Below, one piece after another: positions 36,362 to 50,800 of a DNA stretch of 64,000 nucleotides (the stretch's first letter is position 1; every line of letters begins with the position of its first letter). The stretch is taken from positions 31,225,501 through 31,289,500 of the forward strand of contig NC_068557.1 of NCBI RefSeq assembly GCF_022201045.2, in the 5' to 3' direction. The position numbers were made by a program, and so were the translations under genes. The DNA comes from Citrus sinensis (Eukaryota; Streptophyta; Magnoliopsida; Sapindales; Rutaceae). The notes under the pieces were generated by a model. That model was not told where the DNA came from and ran no database searches. It saw only the letters and a list, made by a program, of their open reading frames with translations.

Positions 36362-39300
36362 ATGCCAGGGAACAAGTATAACAGCAGTCCCCTCACACCA
36401 AGAACTAGATTAGAGAGACTTCTGAGGGAAAGAGAATTACGGAAAAACAGGTCTTTCCTTCAGAATGAAGGAGAGCCAGATTTCTTTGCAAGTGAATCAT
36501 TTTTAAATGCAAGTGAAAGCTGGGGTCAAATTGATGAGGAAGAGTTTGCAGGAACAAGGTCTTCTACCGATAATGGAGAAAGGCTAGAAGGACGGTGTAA
36601 ACAACGTTTATTGGTGGTGGCCAACAGGTTGCCTGTGTCTGCTGTTAGGAGGGGTGAGGACTCGTGGCAACTTGAGATTAGTGTTGGGGGGCTGGTCAGT
36701 GCACTTCTGGGTAAGTGATGGCTAAATGTTTTCCGTCTTAGTGTACCTCAATTTTTCTAATTAGATTTTCTGTTTCATCCACTGTCACACCAGGGTTCTG
36801 TAATGATGATCTTGCCTACAACTTCTCCATTGTTCATTTTATGCTTTCAGTTGATATATGGGTTTCTATTTTGGTAGTGAAGACCAACTAACCCTGATTA
36901 TTTTCTGAAGGAGTGAGAGAGTTTGAAGCCAGATGGATTGGTTGGGCTGGTGTAAACGTACCTGATGAGATTGGGCAAAAAGCACTAACTAAAGCCCTTG
37001 CAGAAAAGGTTTGAAATTTTGTTTACTTGTACACGGAGTTCTTATAAGATTAGATTTTGTGCATCAGCTGTTATCTTGGATTATGGTAGTGGTGTTAGCA
37101 ACCTACATTCTTATGTGAGCTTTACACACACACACACATAACTTTCATTCTTCCCCACCTTGCTTGTCATGGTTGCAGAGGTGCATCCCAGTTTTCCTTG
37201 ATGAAGAGACTGTCCATCAATATTACAATGGTTATTGTAACAACATGTTGTGGCCTCTTTTTCATTATCTTGGGCTACCACAAGAAGACCGCTTGGCAAC
37301 AACTCGTAGTTTTCAATCTCAATTTGATGCATATAAAAGGGCAAACCAAATGTTCGCTAAGGTGGTGAACAATATATATGAGGAGGGAGATGTTGTTTGG
37401 TGCCATGACTATCACTTAATGTTTCTTCCACAATGTCTGAAAGAGTATAACAACAATATGAAGGTTGGTTGGTTTCTTCATACACCCTTTCCGTCCTCAG
37501 AAATACATAGAACTTTGCCTTCTCGAACAGAGCTTCTGAGATCAGTTCTTGCTGCTGATTTAGTTGGGTAAGAGTACTGGTTTTTCAGCATGGTATCTTA
37601 ATTGACAATGCTATGGTTCTTTGTTTTTATTTCATTTCATTAATCAATTTTATATGTTAGATGAGTATCTACAAGAAGGTCTCCAAGTTCCCTCTAATTT
37701 TAGTGCTAACAGGATCGGGCTTAGTAGTGGTGCATGGTACCCACTGGAACAAATGTCTCCGTAGTGCTTGACCTGTTTCTTCACCTTTTATCTCTTCTAA
37801 TTCTGTGGGAAAATGGTAGATGTATGAAACACTGAGAGCTCCATATTTGATGGGAGTAGTCTCTATACTGAGCATTAACATCTAAACCCTTGATATCAGA
37901 CACCATTTGTAATTCCTACATCAAATTTGTGCCAAGATATGATAGTGAATTATATATTTATCCAACAGTGACAGTGTTGGTTTAGTGCAACTGCACCGAG
38001 TATAGCAATCATGCTACCCATGTCATCTTCAAGAGTTTGTATTTTTAGCATCAAAGCAATATTTAATCTGAACCCTGGCTGGAATAGTCATTTTCTGCTC
38101 AGACATGGATTACTTTAATCATTCACATAAATACTAGCCCTTAAGTGCAAAATGCTGCAGAAGAATAAAAAGACAATCAATAATTTCCTCTCCCCAAAAT
38201 TATCATGCTTGTGAACTAGTTAGGTTCTGTAGATTCAAAAAATTTATTTCTGTCTGCTATCAATTTCTGATATCTGTTTCTTACTATTGGAATTTTTAAT
38301 TTTAAGTTCTGAACCACTATACTATCACCTACATCAGTTTTTTAACTTTGCAGCTTTCACACCTATGATTATGCAAGGCATTTTGTTAGCGCTTGTACTC
38401 GTATTCTTGGGCTTGAGGGTACACCTGAAGGTGTAGAGGATCAAGGAAGGCTGACTCGTGTGGCTGCGGTAAATATTTGCTACTAACTTTTTCCTTCTCT
38501 CTTTTGTATGTACAGCAACAAAACTGGAACTTTAGGTTGTCATGATTTGTAGGTTTGTGTACATACAAATATCTTTTTATCAATATGAACTCCGGGGAAT
38601 CTTTCCTCATGATTGAAATCTCTGTTTCTTTGGGAGAGTGAAATTACAGTTTCCAATTGGGATAGATTCTGATCGGTTTGTTCGAGCTCTTGAATTACCT
38701 CAAGTCCAGGATCACATTAACGAATTGAAAGAAAGATTTGCAGGCCGAAAGGTGGGATCTGTTTGTTCTAGTGAAAGCACCATATTAGCTATTATAATTG
38801 AGCTTGCCAATTGTGTGTCCAAAATTTGTGGCTATACATATAGAGATTTTGTTAATTTTCAACAAAATATTTATAGATCTGCATTTTAATACAGATTCGG
38901 TAATATATTGTTTACTCTGTTAACCCTTTGCATACTTCATGCATTAATGGCAGGTGATTGTAATTTAACCTGATAATCTGTTTTAATTCTCTAGTGATTC
39001 CAACAAAAAGAATTGAAAGAAAGATTATCTCTCACATGCAGAGCTACGCACACAAAAATGCACTGAAAATTGCAGACACACTTGCACAAACATCAAGTTA
39101 AACTACAGTTCTTCCCATTTGGAAATTTCAAAACATTTTCATTTTCTTTCTTATGTTGCCAATGACACCAACATTAAGCATTATAATATTTCTTGACAGG
39201 CACAGTACCAGTTATGATCGCCACTGACTGAATATATTTTGCTAATGTTAGCTATTTTTTTCCCCCTTGCACATGATTGAAACCTCTACCTTTTGATGTT

Positions 39301-42300
39301 TATATAATTTTCCTTCATACCTAGCCATGTTCTGCATTCGATATCTTGACCAATTATTCTTATTTTTCAACTATGGGCAGGTAATGTTAGGTGTTGATCG
39401 TCTTGATATGATTAAGGGAATACCTCAAAAGATTTTGGCTTTTGAAAAATTTCTTGAGGAAAATCCAAGTTGGCGTGATAAAGTAGTCTTGATTCAAATT
39501 GCTGTGCCAACAAGGACAGATGTTCCTGAGTGTATGTTTCTTCCTAACACACTCTTTCCCCGGAAGTATATTTGTCATTCGTTTCAAATTTCTATTTATT
39601 TGTTCAAACTGGAAGTCTGACGAAATCACTGCTTTGCTGCCCTGCATATTACAACCTTTTACTTTAAAGTTTCTATCTTAATATGCAGAATCATTTATCA
39701 GTTATGTCCTTTACCTTTATTTATTTATTTTTTTTATTTTGCAGATCAGAAGCTTACTAGCCAGGTTCATGAGATTGTTGGGCGCATTAATGGAAGATAT
39801 GGAACACTTACTACTGTTCCAATACATCACCTGGTTTGTCATGGTCTTACTTTTATCCATCAACTCAATAGCGGAATGACTATATCAAAAGGGGGGGGAA
39901 AAACAAAAAAAAAAGAAAAAAAAGCCTTCTAGCAAATTAAAATACTTCATATAATATACAATTTACAAGGGCTTTTCGAGTTACCGGTCCATATTGGAAA
40001 TATACACAATACATATTACAGTATCATGGAATGTGTTTACAAATTAATGCAAAACCTGAATTACAAGCAACAATCGTAGGTTAAATTTCCACTCACTAAA
40101 GCCCTATTTTCATGAAGACTTTCTATATGATCTTCCTACAGTGCTCTAAGCCTCTAACCAAATTACTTTTGGAGGCTATATAAGATGAAATGTTGTCATT
40201 TCTGTAAATTTTGGCATCTAGAAATAAAAAGTTAGAAGAATTAGTCAAAAGTGCATCAGGTTAATGGTTTTGCATGCATGTACTTGCCTTTTTCTTGTGG
40301 CTTAATAATACATTGGTTTCCCCTTTTCATTTTTAAAATTTTATTAAATATATTGTGTAAAATTTATCATTTGACCATTGCCGTTCACCGATCATCTGAA
40401 GGTCTCTAAAGCATTTTATTCTCTATGACAGGATCGATCTCTTGACTTTCATGCATTATGTGCACTATATGCCATTACTGGTACTAATTTTGTCCCATAA
40501 TGCTCAGAGTTGTTTATTATTGTCGTATTTTTTATTTGATACTCTGTCTTAAGGACTGTCCAATAATTAATTGATCTCTTATACCTGCAAAATAAGATGA
40601 ATAAGCATAAACAAAGGGAATTTTAATTATTAGGATTTTCATTCTTATGTGTTTATCGAATAGCTCAATCTAGTTTGTGCTTCTTGTGCTTTTTAATGAT
40701 GATTTCGTTTCTTCGCCAGTATGAACTTTATCCTTTTTTTCTCTTTGGTATTAGCATGCCCTGCATGATCCAAAAAAATATTCTAGTTCTTGAAAAGTGA
40801 AAACTATTCGCATTGCAATTTCTCTGGCATACTAGCCAAGAATTGGAAACAGAATTCCACTTTTACAAATCCTATCTGAAATGAATCCGTCACGTGCTGC
40901 TATGAACCTTAAATAAAATAATTCATTTCTGAACACCTACAAATAGACTTATCAGATATGGAAGATGGTTATTTTTCTGTAGCATGCCTCTAACTAGCAG
41001 ATTTTGGTGTGTACAGAATAAGTAACAATGTTATGGTGTTCATTCACATTCTCATAATTTTTCAACTTCATTCAAAGCAGGCTTGCTCTCTTATTCACTT
41101 AATTCTAAAAGCATTGATGTCTGAATAGGAGTCTGTAGATTATCACTCTTTGTTCTTTTGGGTCTTTTTTCTTGTTCAGATGTAGCACTTGTTACGTCTT
41201 TAAGGGATGGGATGAACCTCGTCAGCTATGAGTTTGTTGCCTGCCAAGCTTCCAAGAAAGGAGTACTCATTCTGAGTGAGGTAATCTAAACTCTTTAAAT
41301 TTATTTATGATTAACTCTTAGATTACTCAAAGAGTAGCTGTCGTTAAAATAAGTAATTGCGAAATATGGTTTGGCTGCCAAGTGGTTGAGAAAAGGAAGA
41401 TAATGATGTAGGCTAGTGTCAATTATACTTTCCCATATTTATAAACACGGAACTGCATCAATCTTGTGATAATACAAGGCAAAGTAAGTTTTCATTTATG
41501 TGAGCCATGAGTTTTGATTTAATGTATTTTTAAATCCATAACAGAGATTAGGATATTTTGGTGGTCTTAGAAGTGGTACCATCAGTAATGCTAAAGTACA
41601 TTGCAGAGTACTGTGGGTAGTATTACTTTCTGGCTTTTGAGTTTGGAGGTAGGAAGAAGTTTGGAGGTGAACTCTTTTAGAGATCTATTGCTGGTAACCT
41701 AACCATCAGAAATTGGTGTCTTTGGAACAATGAGGTGTACTTATTGATGAACTTGTGTTTGTCAGTAAAATATAACTTTGCCTGATTTGGAATCCATTGC
41801 TTTTCCACTGTAAATATTTATGTGTGTATGGTAGGTTCTGTTATATTGAAACATTGGAGATAGAAGGTAGTAGGCCTTCATTAATTGCGTCACACCAATT
41901 AGTAAATTTTTGCATATTATAAAGCTTAAGTTTTTGTTAAAAGAATTCTATTCATTCCTAGTTTGCAGGTGCTGCACAGTCTCTTGGTGCCGGCGCAATC
42001 TTAGTAAATCCATGGAATATTACGGAAGTTGCTTCTTCAATTGGTTATGCTTTGAACATGCCAGCTGATGAAAGAGAAAAACGGCACCTGCACAACTTCA
42101 TGCATGTGACTACTCACACATCTCAGGAATGGGCTGCAACCTTTGTAAGGTGTTCATCATTCTCTCTCTATGATTTACTTATTTTCCATGAGTATTCCAC
42201 TCCCAACTTATATATTTGCTTGATGAAGGTCACAGAATTTGAAATAAGTAATCTTTTCTTGTTCTCCTCGACATCCAGAATGTCAATAAGTTCACCACCC

Positions 42301-44788
42301 TCACATCGACACATTAGTGAAAGTCTGCACACAAAGTGGAGAAAATGGTTGTTTCATTGTTTTCTAGTTGTGATGAGCACTATCCTTGTATTGACTGTTC
42401 CATGGCTTGTTGGTGCTTTCAATAATTTCACATGACAGCACACAAAATATTGTATTTGACATGGCCAAAAAAATTTCTATTGTTGTCTCAATCACTAAAT
42501 AAACTTGTGTGTGTGTGTGTGTGTGTATATATTTGCAGAATAGTAATGTTTTATCTTCATATGTTACTCTAATTCTGATGTTTCTTGCCACATAGTGAAC
42601 TCAATGATACCATAGTTGAAGCTCAAATAAGGACTAGACAAGTTCCACCATCTCTTCCAATCAAAGGTGCAGTTGATAGCTATCTGCAATCCAATAATCG
42701 ATTGCTTATACTGGTATGCTTGTTTTCAAATTCCTCTCGCCTAGTCATTGTGCCTTGTAAGAGGGTTTATGGAATATCAATTATCCCCCATATTGCACTC
42801 ATGTATCCTCGCTCTTAATGTAGGCTGGGTAGTGGGCATTAGTTATCTTTTCTCTTTTTCATTAACTGTACCAAGTCTAGTCTAAGCCATTTTACAAAAA
42901 AACTTAGTATTCTGGTGAAATATGACTTAAAGACTGTCAGAGTAGGTGGTGAAAGAAAACATTCATGCATTCGACAACATTTGTTAGATTCTTACCTCCA
43001 TGATCAACATGAATTGACATTACAGGGATTCAATGCAACTTTAACTGCACCAGTTGACTTCCTGGGGAGAAGGGGTGGTCAAATTAGAGAAATGGAGCCT
43101 AAACTGCACCCAGATTTAAAAGAACCCTTGAAGAGGCTATGTGATGATCCAATGACTACAGTTGTTGTTCTCAGTGGAAGTGACAGAAATGTCCTAGATG
43201 ATGTAACCTCGTTTCTCAAATGATCTGTTCTTCTATAATTTGAATATTCCACTTTGGACTAACAGCTTCATATACAGAATTTTGGTGAATACAATATGTG
43301 GCTGGCAGCAGAAAATGGAATGTTTTTACGTCTTACAACAGGAGAGTGGATGACAACAATGCCAGAAAATTTGAACATGGACTGGGTAGACAGCGTCAAG
43401 GTTTAAATCTTAACTACTAGAAAACTAAGTATATTCTATGTAAAGTTCTCTAGACTCTGAGCTACTGATGGTTAACATTTTTCAGCATGTCTTTGAGTAT
43501 TTTACTGAAAGGACACCACGATCACATTTTGAGGTCCGTGAAACATCCCTTGTGTGGAACTATAAGTATGCAGGTATATGACCATAAACAGTGAATTTCG
43601 ATTTATGCTATATGAAGAGACTTTCATTGGTTTATTCATCCATTTTGGGAAAACTGAATCTGCAAATTTAGACCTTGAGTTTGGAAGACTTCAAGCTAGG
43701 GATATATTGCAGCATCTATGGTCAGGCCCAATATCAAATGCATCCGTTGATGTAGTCCAAGGTGGTAGATCCGTTGAGGTTCGGGCTGTTGGTGTTACGA
43801 AGGTAAATCTATGTTGGTTGGCAGCGAGTGTTTCGTGCTTGTGTAACTATCAGTGATCATACTTTTTCTGTTCCTTGTTGAACTTTCACATATATCAACA
43901 GGGTGCAGCAATTGATCGTATCCTGGGAGAAATAGTTCGCCACAAAGGGTTGAAGACACCTATTGACTATGTCCTGTGTATTGGACACTTTCTTCAGAAG
44001 GTGTGCTTTTCTTGGCTTACAACTTATGAGCAACTTTCATTTATTAGAAACACTGTTTTATGCATGTTTTAGCCAGAAAATATGCCTCTGTATGTATTGG
44101 TCCTGAAATTGCTTTCAATTATTCAATTACTAGATACATGATTATTGTTTAAGCTTTCACAATAGTCAGAGAGCAATGCAATGTTCAAAATTGCCTCTTT
44201 CTTGTTGCCCTGTGTTCCGTGATGCTTTACCAAAATGGAGTTGGCACAACATGCTCTTCAGAGATTGATTTGGGAAGCCACAACCTATGTGTTGTTTCTA
44301 TTTGAAGCACAATTGAAGTGAAATGGATAAAATGAAACGAACGATTGATTTTGAAGCAGAAAAATATGATTAGTTGTTTTTGAATGATGTTGCCTCAGGA
44401 TGAAGATATTTATACATTTTTTGAGCCAGAGCTTCCTTTCGAATCACCTGCTGGACCAAGAGCAAATGCAGCAGATCATTTGAGGAGATCATCCATATCA
44501 CAGATTCCACAAGCTAAAAGCGGACCCAAGGTTCGTTTTAGGAAACAACGGTCGTTGTCTTCTATAGAAAGAAAAGTAAGCAATTACTTAACAGGTGGCA
44601 TTTGGCGGCCTGCAATGCGTGATAGAATGACACTGAATGAAGGCTCTTCGGTACTTGATCTCAGGGGTGAAAATTACTTCTCTTGCACTGTCTCGAGGAA
44701 GCGATCAAATGCAAGATATTTTCTTGGATCGTCCGGTGATGTTGTTACACTTTTGAACGAGCTGGCTGAGTGTCCACAATCAAATTGA
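36362..44788 (+). CDS. TPS1: Class I trehalose-6-phosphate synthase (TPS1 type)
   Basis: Makes trehalose-6-phosphate, the sucrose-status signal, from UDP-glucose and glucose-6-phosphate. Seventeen coding exons: 36362-36710, 36911-37008, 37179-37567, 38354-38468, 38650-38751, 39381-39531, 39745-39833, 40432-40480, 41180-41280, 41962-42149, 42596-42713, 43026-43202, 43278-43400, 43486-43573, 43672-43802, 43902-44000, 44399-44788; 2757 nt, 918 aa. The N-terminal extension (TPRTRLERLLRERELRK) is the autoinhibitory region of class I enzymes. A GT20 domain starts at about 83 (RLLVVANRLPV), with WCHDYHLMFLP, VGWFLHTPFPSSEIHR, GVDRLDMIKGIPQK and SLRDGMNLVSYE. The TPP-like domain has GFNATLT where active phosphatases have an Asp-rich motif, so it is non-catalytic. 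The start is the conserved MPGNKYNSSPLTPRTR; an upstream in-frame ATG at 36335 lies in a likely leader intron ending ATGCAG. Confidence 0.96.
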
Positions 44789-46714
44789 GAATCCCACCAA
44801 CTAGTACCGATCAACAGGGGGCATCATGCCATGGTGATTTTGTGAATCTATATATCTACTACTTTCTGGTCAGCTATTACAATTTTTCTTTCCAAAATGC
44901 GTAGAATGTTGAGTTTTAGCCAGCAATAGATCGCGAACTGTAGGTATTACCGTATTACTGAGATAAAAAATGATTCAATTCAATGATACTCTTACCTTAC
45001 GGCAGCAAATTTGAAGGGATAAAAGATAGAAATAGATGAATCTCATGACTAAACCAAAAGAATGTCAATTGTGTACAGCTTGATTCTTTATTTCATGGTG
45101 GTGTATATAAAGTAGTTTGATTTTTCACGGCGTTGGTTGTGTCATGGCTGCATGGTATCTAATAAAGAGATGAGAGAATATTCTAAAATGGGGTTGCGGC
45201 GGTTGCGCTAGGGAGTAGAGATGGTTGAAAATCTCTATGGAATCCATTATATTAGGGTCGGGCATGTGTCTAATTTTACTCGTATTTTATAAAAAAAGAT
45301 CAGGCGTAAGTATAATTTTTTATACTCATTGATTAGACGGATAAGGTACAGGTACAAAACCGACTAAGGACAACATTGGGCCTTAGGCAAAAATTTCAAA
45401 TAAATATTAAATTAAAATTTATTTTGTTCTTGGTGGTAAACTAAAAACTAATGCTTATGTTAGTTGATAAAAAAAAATAGAAAAAATAAATAAATAGAGA
45501 AAATGTGTATGTTTAATGCTATAGGTATAGCTCTGAAAAATGTAGATTAGGAGTAAATTTTTTTTCTCAATTATTTGTGGGATTATACTTTCTAATTAGT
45601 GCTTCACTAATCTCTAAACTGTATCACAAGTGTATGGATCTAAAATTCTAGTATATTAGGAGTAAAATTTTAATTTGTGAAAGTAATTTTTTTTCTCGAT
45701 TATTTATGGGAGTATACTTTCAAGTTAGAGCTTGACTAATCTTTGGACTATATAATATATTTTTTAGAATTATAACAAAAAAAACTTTGAAAAAGAAAAT
45801 GATAAGTGATGAGATTGGATAATGATTCAATATTAATTTAATTTTTGTGCTTTTTTAAACTATCTTCTGAATTTTGATATATCGAAATAGATATATGCTA
45901 ACTTTTGAACTTTAATGAGCTATTAAAATAAGGTTCGGTTATATTGGAGTTCACCTACGGTTGAGCACGAATCTTAATCACATACACAAAGTGATAAATA
46001 ATAAATAATGAGTTATATGGATATTGATATCCCCACACAAAACCCAACTCGTTATCGTCCCTAAGCGGAAACAGTCACAGCCACAGCCTCAGAGTTTTGA
46101 CAACTTAGAAAGATCTCGTAGGCAGGTTATGTATGTGGGTATATATATACCTTTTACCTAGGTTTAGAACGGTGATGCACCTAGCTGTGACCTAAGAGAA
46201 CGATGCGTGCTCAGAAGCGTTTTGAAACTCCAAAAGTAATCCAAGACAGACGTACATGGTTGAAGAAGAGATCGAGTTGCCGTGATACGTAGGATACTAG
46301 TGACTAATGTCAATTGTCATGCCATTTGATAATTTAAAAATGAAAAAGTTTGCACACGCCATAATAGAACAACAATGTAATGTCAAGCCCATCAAGAATC
46401 ATCTGTGTATATATACTTCGTATATACGAGACATGCATGGGATATATTATTTAAGAAATCTTAGTGGACAGAACTAATTGAATTAATGCATCAAAGCGAA
46501 ATTCTAAATTTACGATGATATTGAGATATTTGCTTCCCTAAGGGATCCCTTCCGACTCGTTGACCCTCAAATTTTGATTCGTCGATGAATTTCATTCCCC
46601 ATTTCTTTATGGTGGCTGCCGATAGTTTCAATGCATCAAATTTTCAAACGCTATTATTCGGCTGATAGGAAAAATAGTTAAACTCTCCTGTTATTTGATA
46701 CATACTAATAGAAT
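44789..46714. other. Spacer between TPS1 and the subtilase, first part
   Basis: Begins with the TPS1 3' UTR. The rest is AT-rich and without a gene. Confidence 0.5.
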
Positions 46715-47056
46715 CCTCGAAATATTTTAAAACACATCCAAGCTCTCTTGAGTGTCAACTTTTTCACGGATCTTATCATTTTATCCTTGATGGTTATTTG
46801 ATGTTGGGAATATGGATATCTTTAATTATTTAATTAATAAATATAGTTTTCATAATTAATTAAAAATTAAATAAAAAAAGTAAGGGAATTGTCATAATTT
46901 TTCAGTTCAGTCTAAAAAACTTTTACAATTAATTGAGAAATTATTGCAAAATTGCTATATTTGTATGTATGGCGATCCCTTACCTTTTCTCATAATTTTT
47001 CAATTAAAAAAAAAAGTTGACACCTAAGAGTTTGATGTGTTTTTGACCCCGCGAGG
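46715..47056. mobile_element. TIR-type element or long inverted repeat
   Basis: The left arm (46715-46764) contains AACACATCCAAGCTCTCTTG and AGTGTCAACTTTTT. The right arm (47011-47056) read on the other strand contains AACACATCAAACTCTTAGG and TGTCAACTTTTT. Both begin CCTCG. The core is AT-rich and itself partly inverted (GTAAGGGAATTG and GCGATCCCTTAC). The precise ends and target duplication are not clear. Non-coding. Confidence 0.55.
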
Positions 47057-47719
47057 TAGCTCCAAATTTCAAATTTCTTTCCTTTTCTAAAAAAAAAAAA
47101 AAAAAAATTTAGTAGTACTTTATAGAATATAAGTAAATTATTGGCCGGTTATCATGTTCACTCAAATCAAGGATAAATATCTTTTGTGGATGTCATTATG
47201 AATGAATAATTAAAATAGACTGCGATGGAAAGGCCATCTTTCTTTCAACTTGCTCATCATATTTGGTAAAATATTAATTTGTATTTGGTGAGTTTTATAA
47301 TAAACATATAATTTTATATTTGTTTCCCAATTATTTTGAACATTTATATAAGGTATTATACATAGTATTTAATTCCATAATATCTTTAATTTTTGTCTAT
47401 AAACACATCAAATTTCACATTACTTATATATTATTAAATTGTTTATCAAATACTACTTTAGCTGGATTAAAATTCTGTAATTTCCATTGTATTGCTATAA
47501 TAAAGATGAAGACATATATCTTTAACGCGCAATGAAGACTCTCTGATTCTCTCAACAAGCTTAGAAAGGAAGATAGCGACAGAAGTGCGTCAAATTGGAG
47601 GGGGTAATATCCAATTATCCATCCCAAAAAAAGAAAAAAGAAAAAAAAAAAGAAGATTATAAAAAAAATTTAAATCTATTTACCAAATGGAATCGTATAG
47701 TATTGATACCCTACGACTC
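47057..47719. other. Subtilase upstream region
   Basis: AT-rich DNA with an A tract near 47089-47106. The frames here are low complexity. It leads to the subtilase TATA box at 47720. Confidence 0.45.
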
Positions 47720-47726
47720 TATAAAG
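47720..47726 (+). promoter_or_regulatory. TATA box of the subtilase gene
   Basis: TATAAAG, 104 bp before the subtilase ATG at 47830. Normal spacing for a plant promoter. Confidence 0.55.
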
Positions 47727-47829
47727 GAGCAAGAGAGACCGTTTTGATTTGTACTGCTACATACATACCTTTTAAGGTTACCTTAATTTAAACTACTCCC
47801 ATTATCTTCGCAACATTGCGTAAACAACC

Positions 47830-50800
47830 ATGACCAAAATCTTCATCTTCTTTCTTTTTCTCCTTACCCTTTTGGCCTCAAGTGCCCAAAAACAAAAACA
47901 GGTCTATATAGTGCACTTTGGTGGGAGCGATAATGGAGAGAAAGCTTTGCATGAGATACAAGAAACCCATCATTCATATCTGCTATCTGTGAAAGACAAT
48001 GAGGAAGAAGCCAGAGCTTCTCATCTTTACAGTTACAAGCATAGCATCAATGGCTTTTCGGCAGTGCTCACGCCAGATGAAGCCGCCAGACTTTCTGGTA
48101 ATTATCATTTAATCGATCATATGGGTTTTATTACATTTGTTAGATAATTAGTTAATTAATCTCTTCACATATATATATGTTTGACAGAATTAGAAGAAGT
48201 GGTATCAGTTTATCCGAGCCACCCAGAGAAGTACTCATTGCAGACAACAAGGTCATGGGAATTTGTAGGCTTGGATGAAGTGGCAAAACAGAACTCGAAT
48301 CACTTCAACATGGGGCAAGACTTGTTATCAAAAGCAAGATATGGCCAAGATGTAATTGTTGGACTCGTGGATAATGGTAAAACCAGAATAATTAACATTA
48401 TCACTACATTTAATCTTCTGTTTTTCATGTGACTCCATCTCTTATCACTTTTTGTAGTTTTAATTGTATATATGCCAAAAAGTTGTTGTTTCGTTTTCTG
48501 TGTGCATCCAGTTCATTCGTTTACTTACTGCTGCATGTGAATGTAAATTCTTTTTTATTTTTTAATTTGTTATATATTTTGATTAGGTGTATGGCCAGAA
48601 TCAAAGAGCTTTAGTGATGAGGGAATGGGACCCGTTCCTAAATCATGGAAGGGAATCTGCCAAACTGGAGTTGCTTTCAACTCTTCCCTTTGCAATAAGT
48701 AAGTGATTTTGCCATTTCTTTCCTTTTATTGACATTTCTTTTCTCATGTACTTGTTACAATAGTATATAGTTACGGGATACCCCTGGGTGAGTGAGTTAG
48801 TTCAGTTTTCCTCTACATATGACACTACTTGACAAGCAAAATGATCTCATGTTGCATGAGTTCAAGATTTAAGATTTAGGGTTAGTTTAGTCATAAAAAC
48901 TTTGTAAAGATGGTAGGCACAAGCTTATCTAGTCTTAAAGAAAATGAGCTCTTGCTAGCTGCTTTTCTTTTGGAACAGTACAAATTAAGAAAGAACCAAT
49001 GAGCATGCAGTCTTGAAAAAAGCATCGATGTTAACTTCAGAGATGATGGGTTATATATAATAGTGTAAAGTTGATGTGGGGATTCTCAGTATCGATAATT
49101 TTGCACTAATTTCAACTATGACCGCTGGCTTGCAATCAACATCCTTTTTACGAAAGCTATCCTCTTCAAAACTTCCAGAATCTTGCATTTTAGTAAAAAT
49201 TAAACCACAAAAAAAATACTTACTATATCTATAATCTATATACAGTTTATAATGATTGATATATATTGCACTGAAAATTACGTACATGGGGGTGTTTATT
49301 AAATAATTATTCAAGATGGTTGTTCTATAAATTGATTATAATATTGTCGACCAGATGGCCGTGGCCACCTCTCAGTTGGACGTTTTCGGAACTACCAAAG
49401 AGGCCATTTTCAGTGACAGCGTTCACTTTTGGACTTTTATGTGATTGTATTGCAAAAGTGATCCCATTGGTGGTTCGTTTCTTGTGTGTACGAATTAGAC
49501 GACAAAGAAGCAATTGACCTATATAATTATTGTTTTTGGCTGCTTTTATTTCACATGCATGTATGTATGTAATATAATTTATCTTGTGAACGTTTATCAC
49601 TTCGATATAATGCCGGCCCCCAGGCATTCGGAGTCAGATTGCCCTGTACGTACAGTGACTGCTTCGTTAACATTGCTGCAAATTAAATTGCAATCTTCAC
49701 AGCCGTGTGATGATGCCAACTTTCATGATTTGATCATCAACTCGCTAGTCTTGGAGTTAGGTAGACTGTAGGCATTTTTTGTGTGCACTAGGTGCAGGCT
49801 GCAGGTGATATATATAATATAGGGTCCGTTTGGGATTGAGGTTGGGCAGCTGTAACTTAAAAGCTACAGCACTAAAGTGTTTGGTAAATACTAGCTACTG
49901 TAGCTTTTAAGCTATGTTGATATAATTTTTCACTTGTATAATACAAAATTTATTATATCTTTAATAATTTTATGAAAATTATTAATTAAAATTTACATTT
50001 ACTATATATTATTAACTTTTGTTTCATAATTACAGCTTTTTTTTCACAGCAGCTGTAGCTTAAAAGCTACAGCACCTCAATCCCAAACGCAACCATAATA
50101 TAATGATATACCTATCGTAGCCATTAATTATCATTCATCAATCTAATTAAATTCGGTGACAAGGGAGCATAAAAACATGACGTGAATAAATCTCAAATTA
50201 ATTTGTATTTTGGAAAGCGCTGTAAGTGAACATGAGAAGCATTACTACTACACATGTACATATATAATTTATTGTAGGATGTTTAAAACTAAGTGATTGA
50301 ATTAATATTTTACTACAATGAGTATATTGGCAACCTTAATTCAATTGTCAAAAAAAAAAAAATAAAGGGAAAGTCTCTCAGTTAACTAACTACTCTTAAT
50401 TTGTACTTTTACTTTGCAGGAAGATAATTGGAGCAAGGTACTACTTGAAAGGCTTTGAGCAAGTATACGGGCCCCTCAATGCGACGGAGGACGACCGTTC
50501 GCCACGAGACATGGATGGACATGGGACTCACACGGCATCCACGGTGGCTGGTCGTCGAGTCCCAAATGCGTCAGCCTTTGGTGGGTTTGCAGAAGGCACT
50601 GCTTCCGGAGGAGCCCCACTGGCCCGGCTAGCCATCTACAAAGCGTGCTGGGCGACTCCCAAGGCGTCCAAGGCAGCAGGGAACACATGCTTTGAGGCAG
50701 ATATGCTGGCAGCCATCGACGATGCCATTAGGGACGGTGTTCATGTATTGAGCATCTCAATTGGGACAAACCAACCCTTTGCTTTCAATAGAGACGGCAT

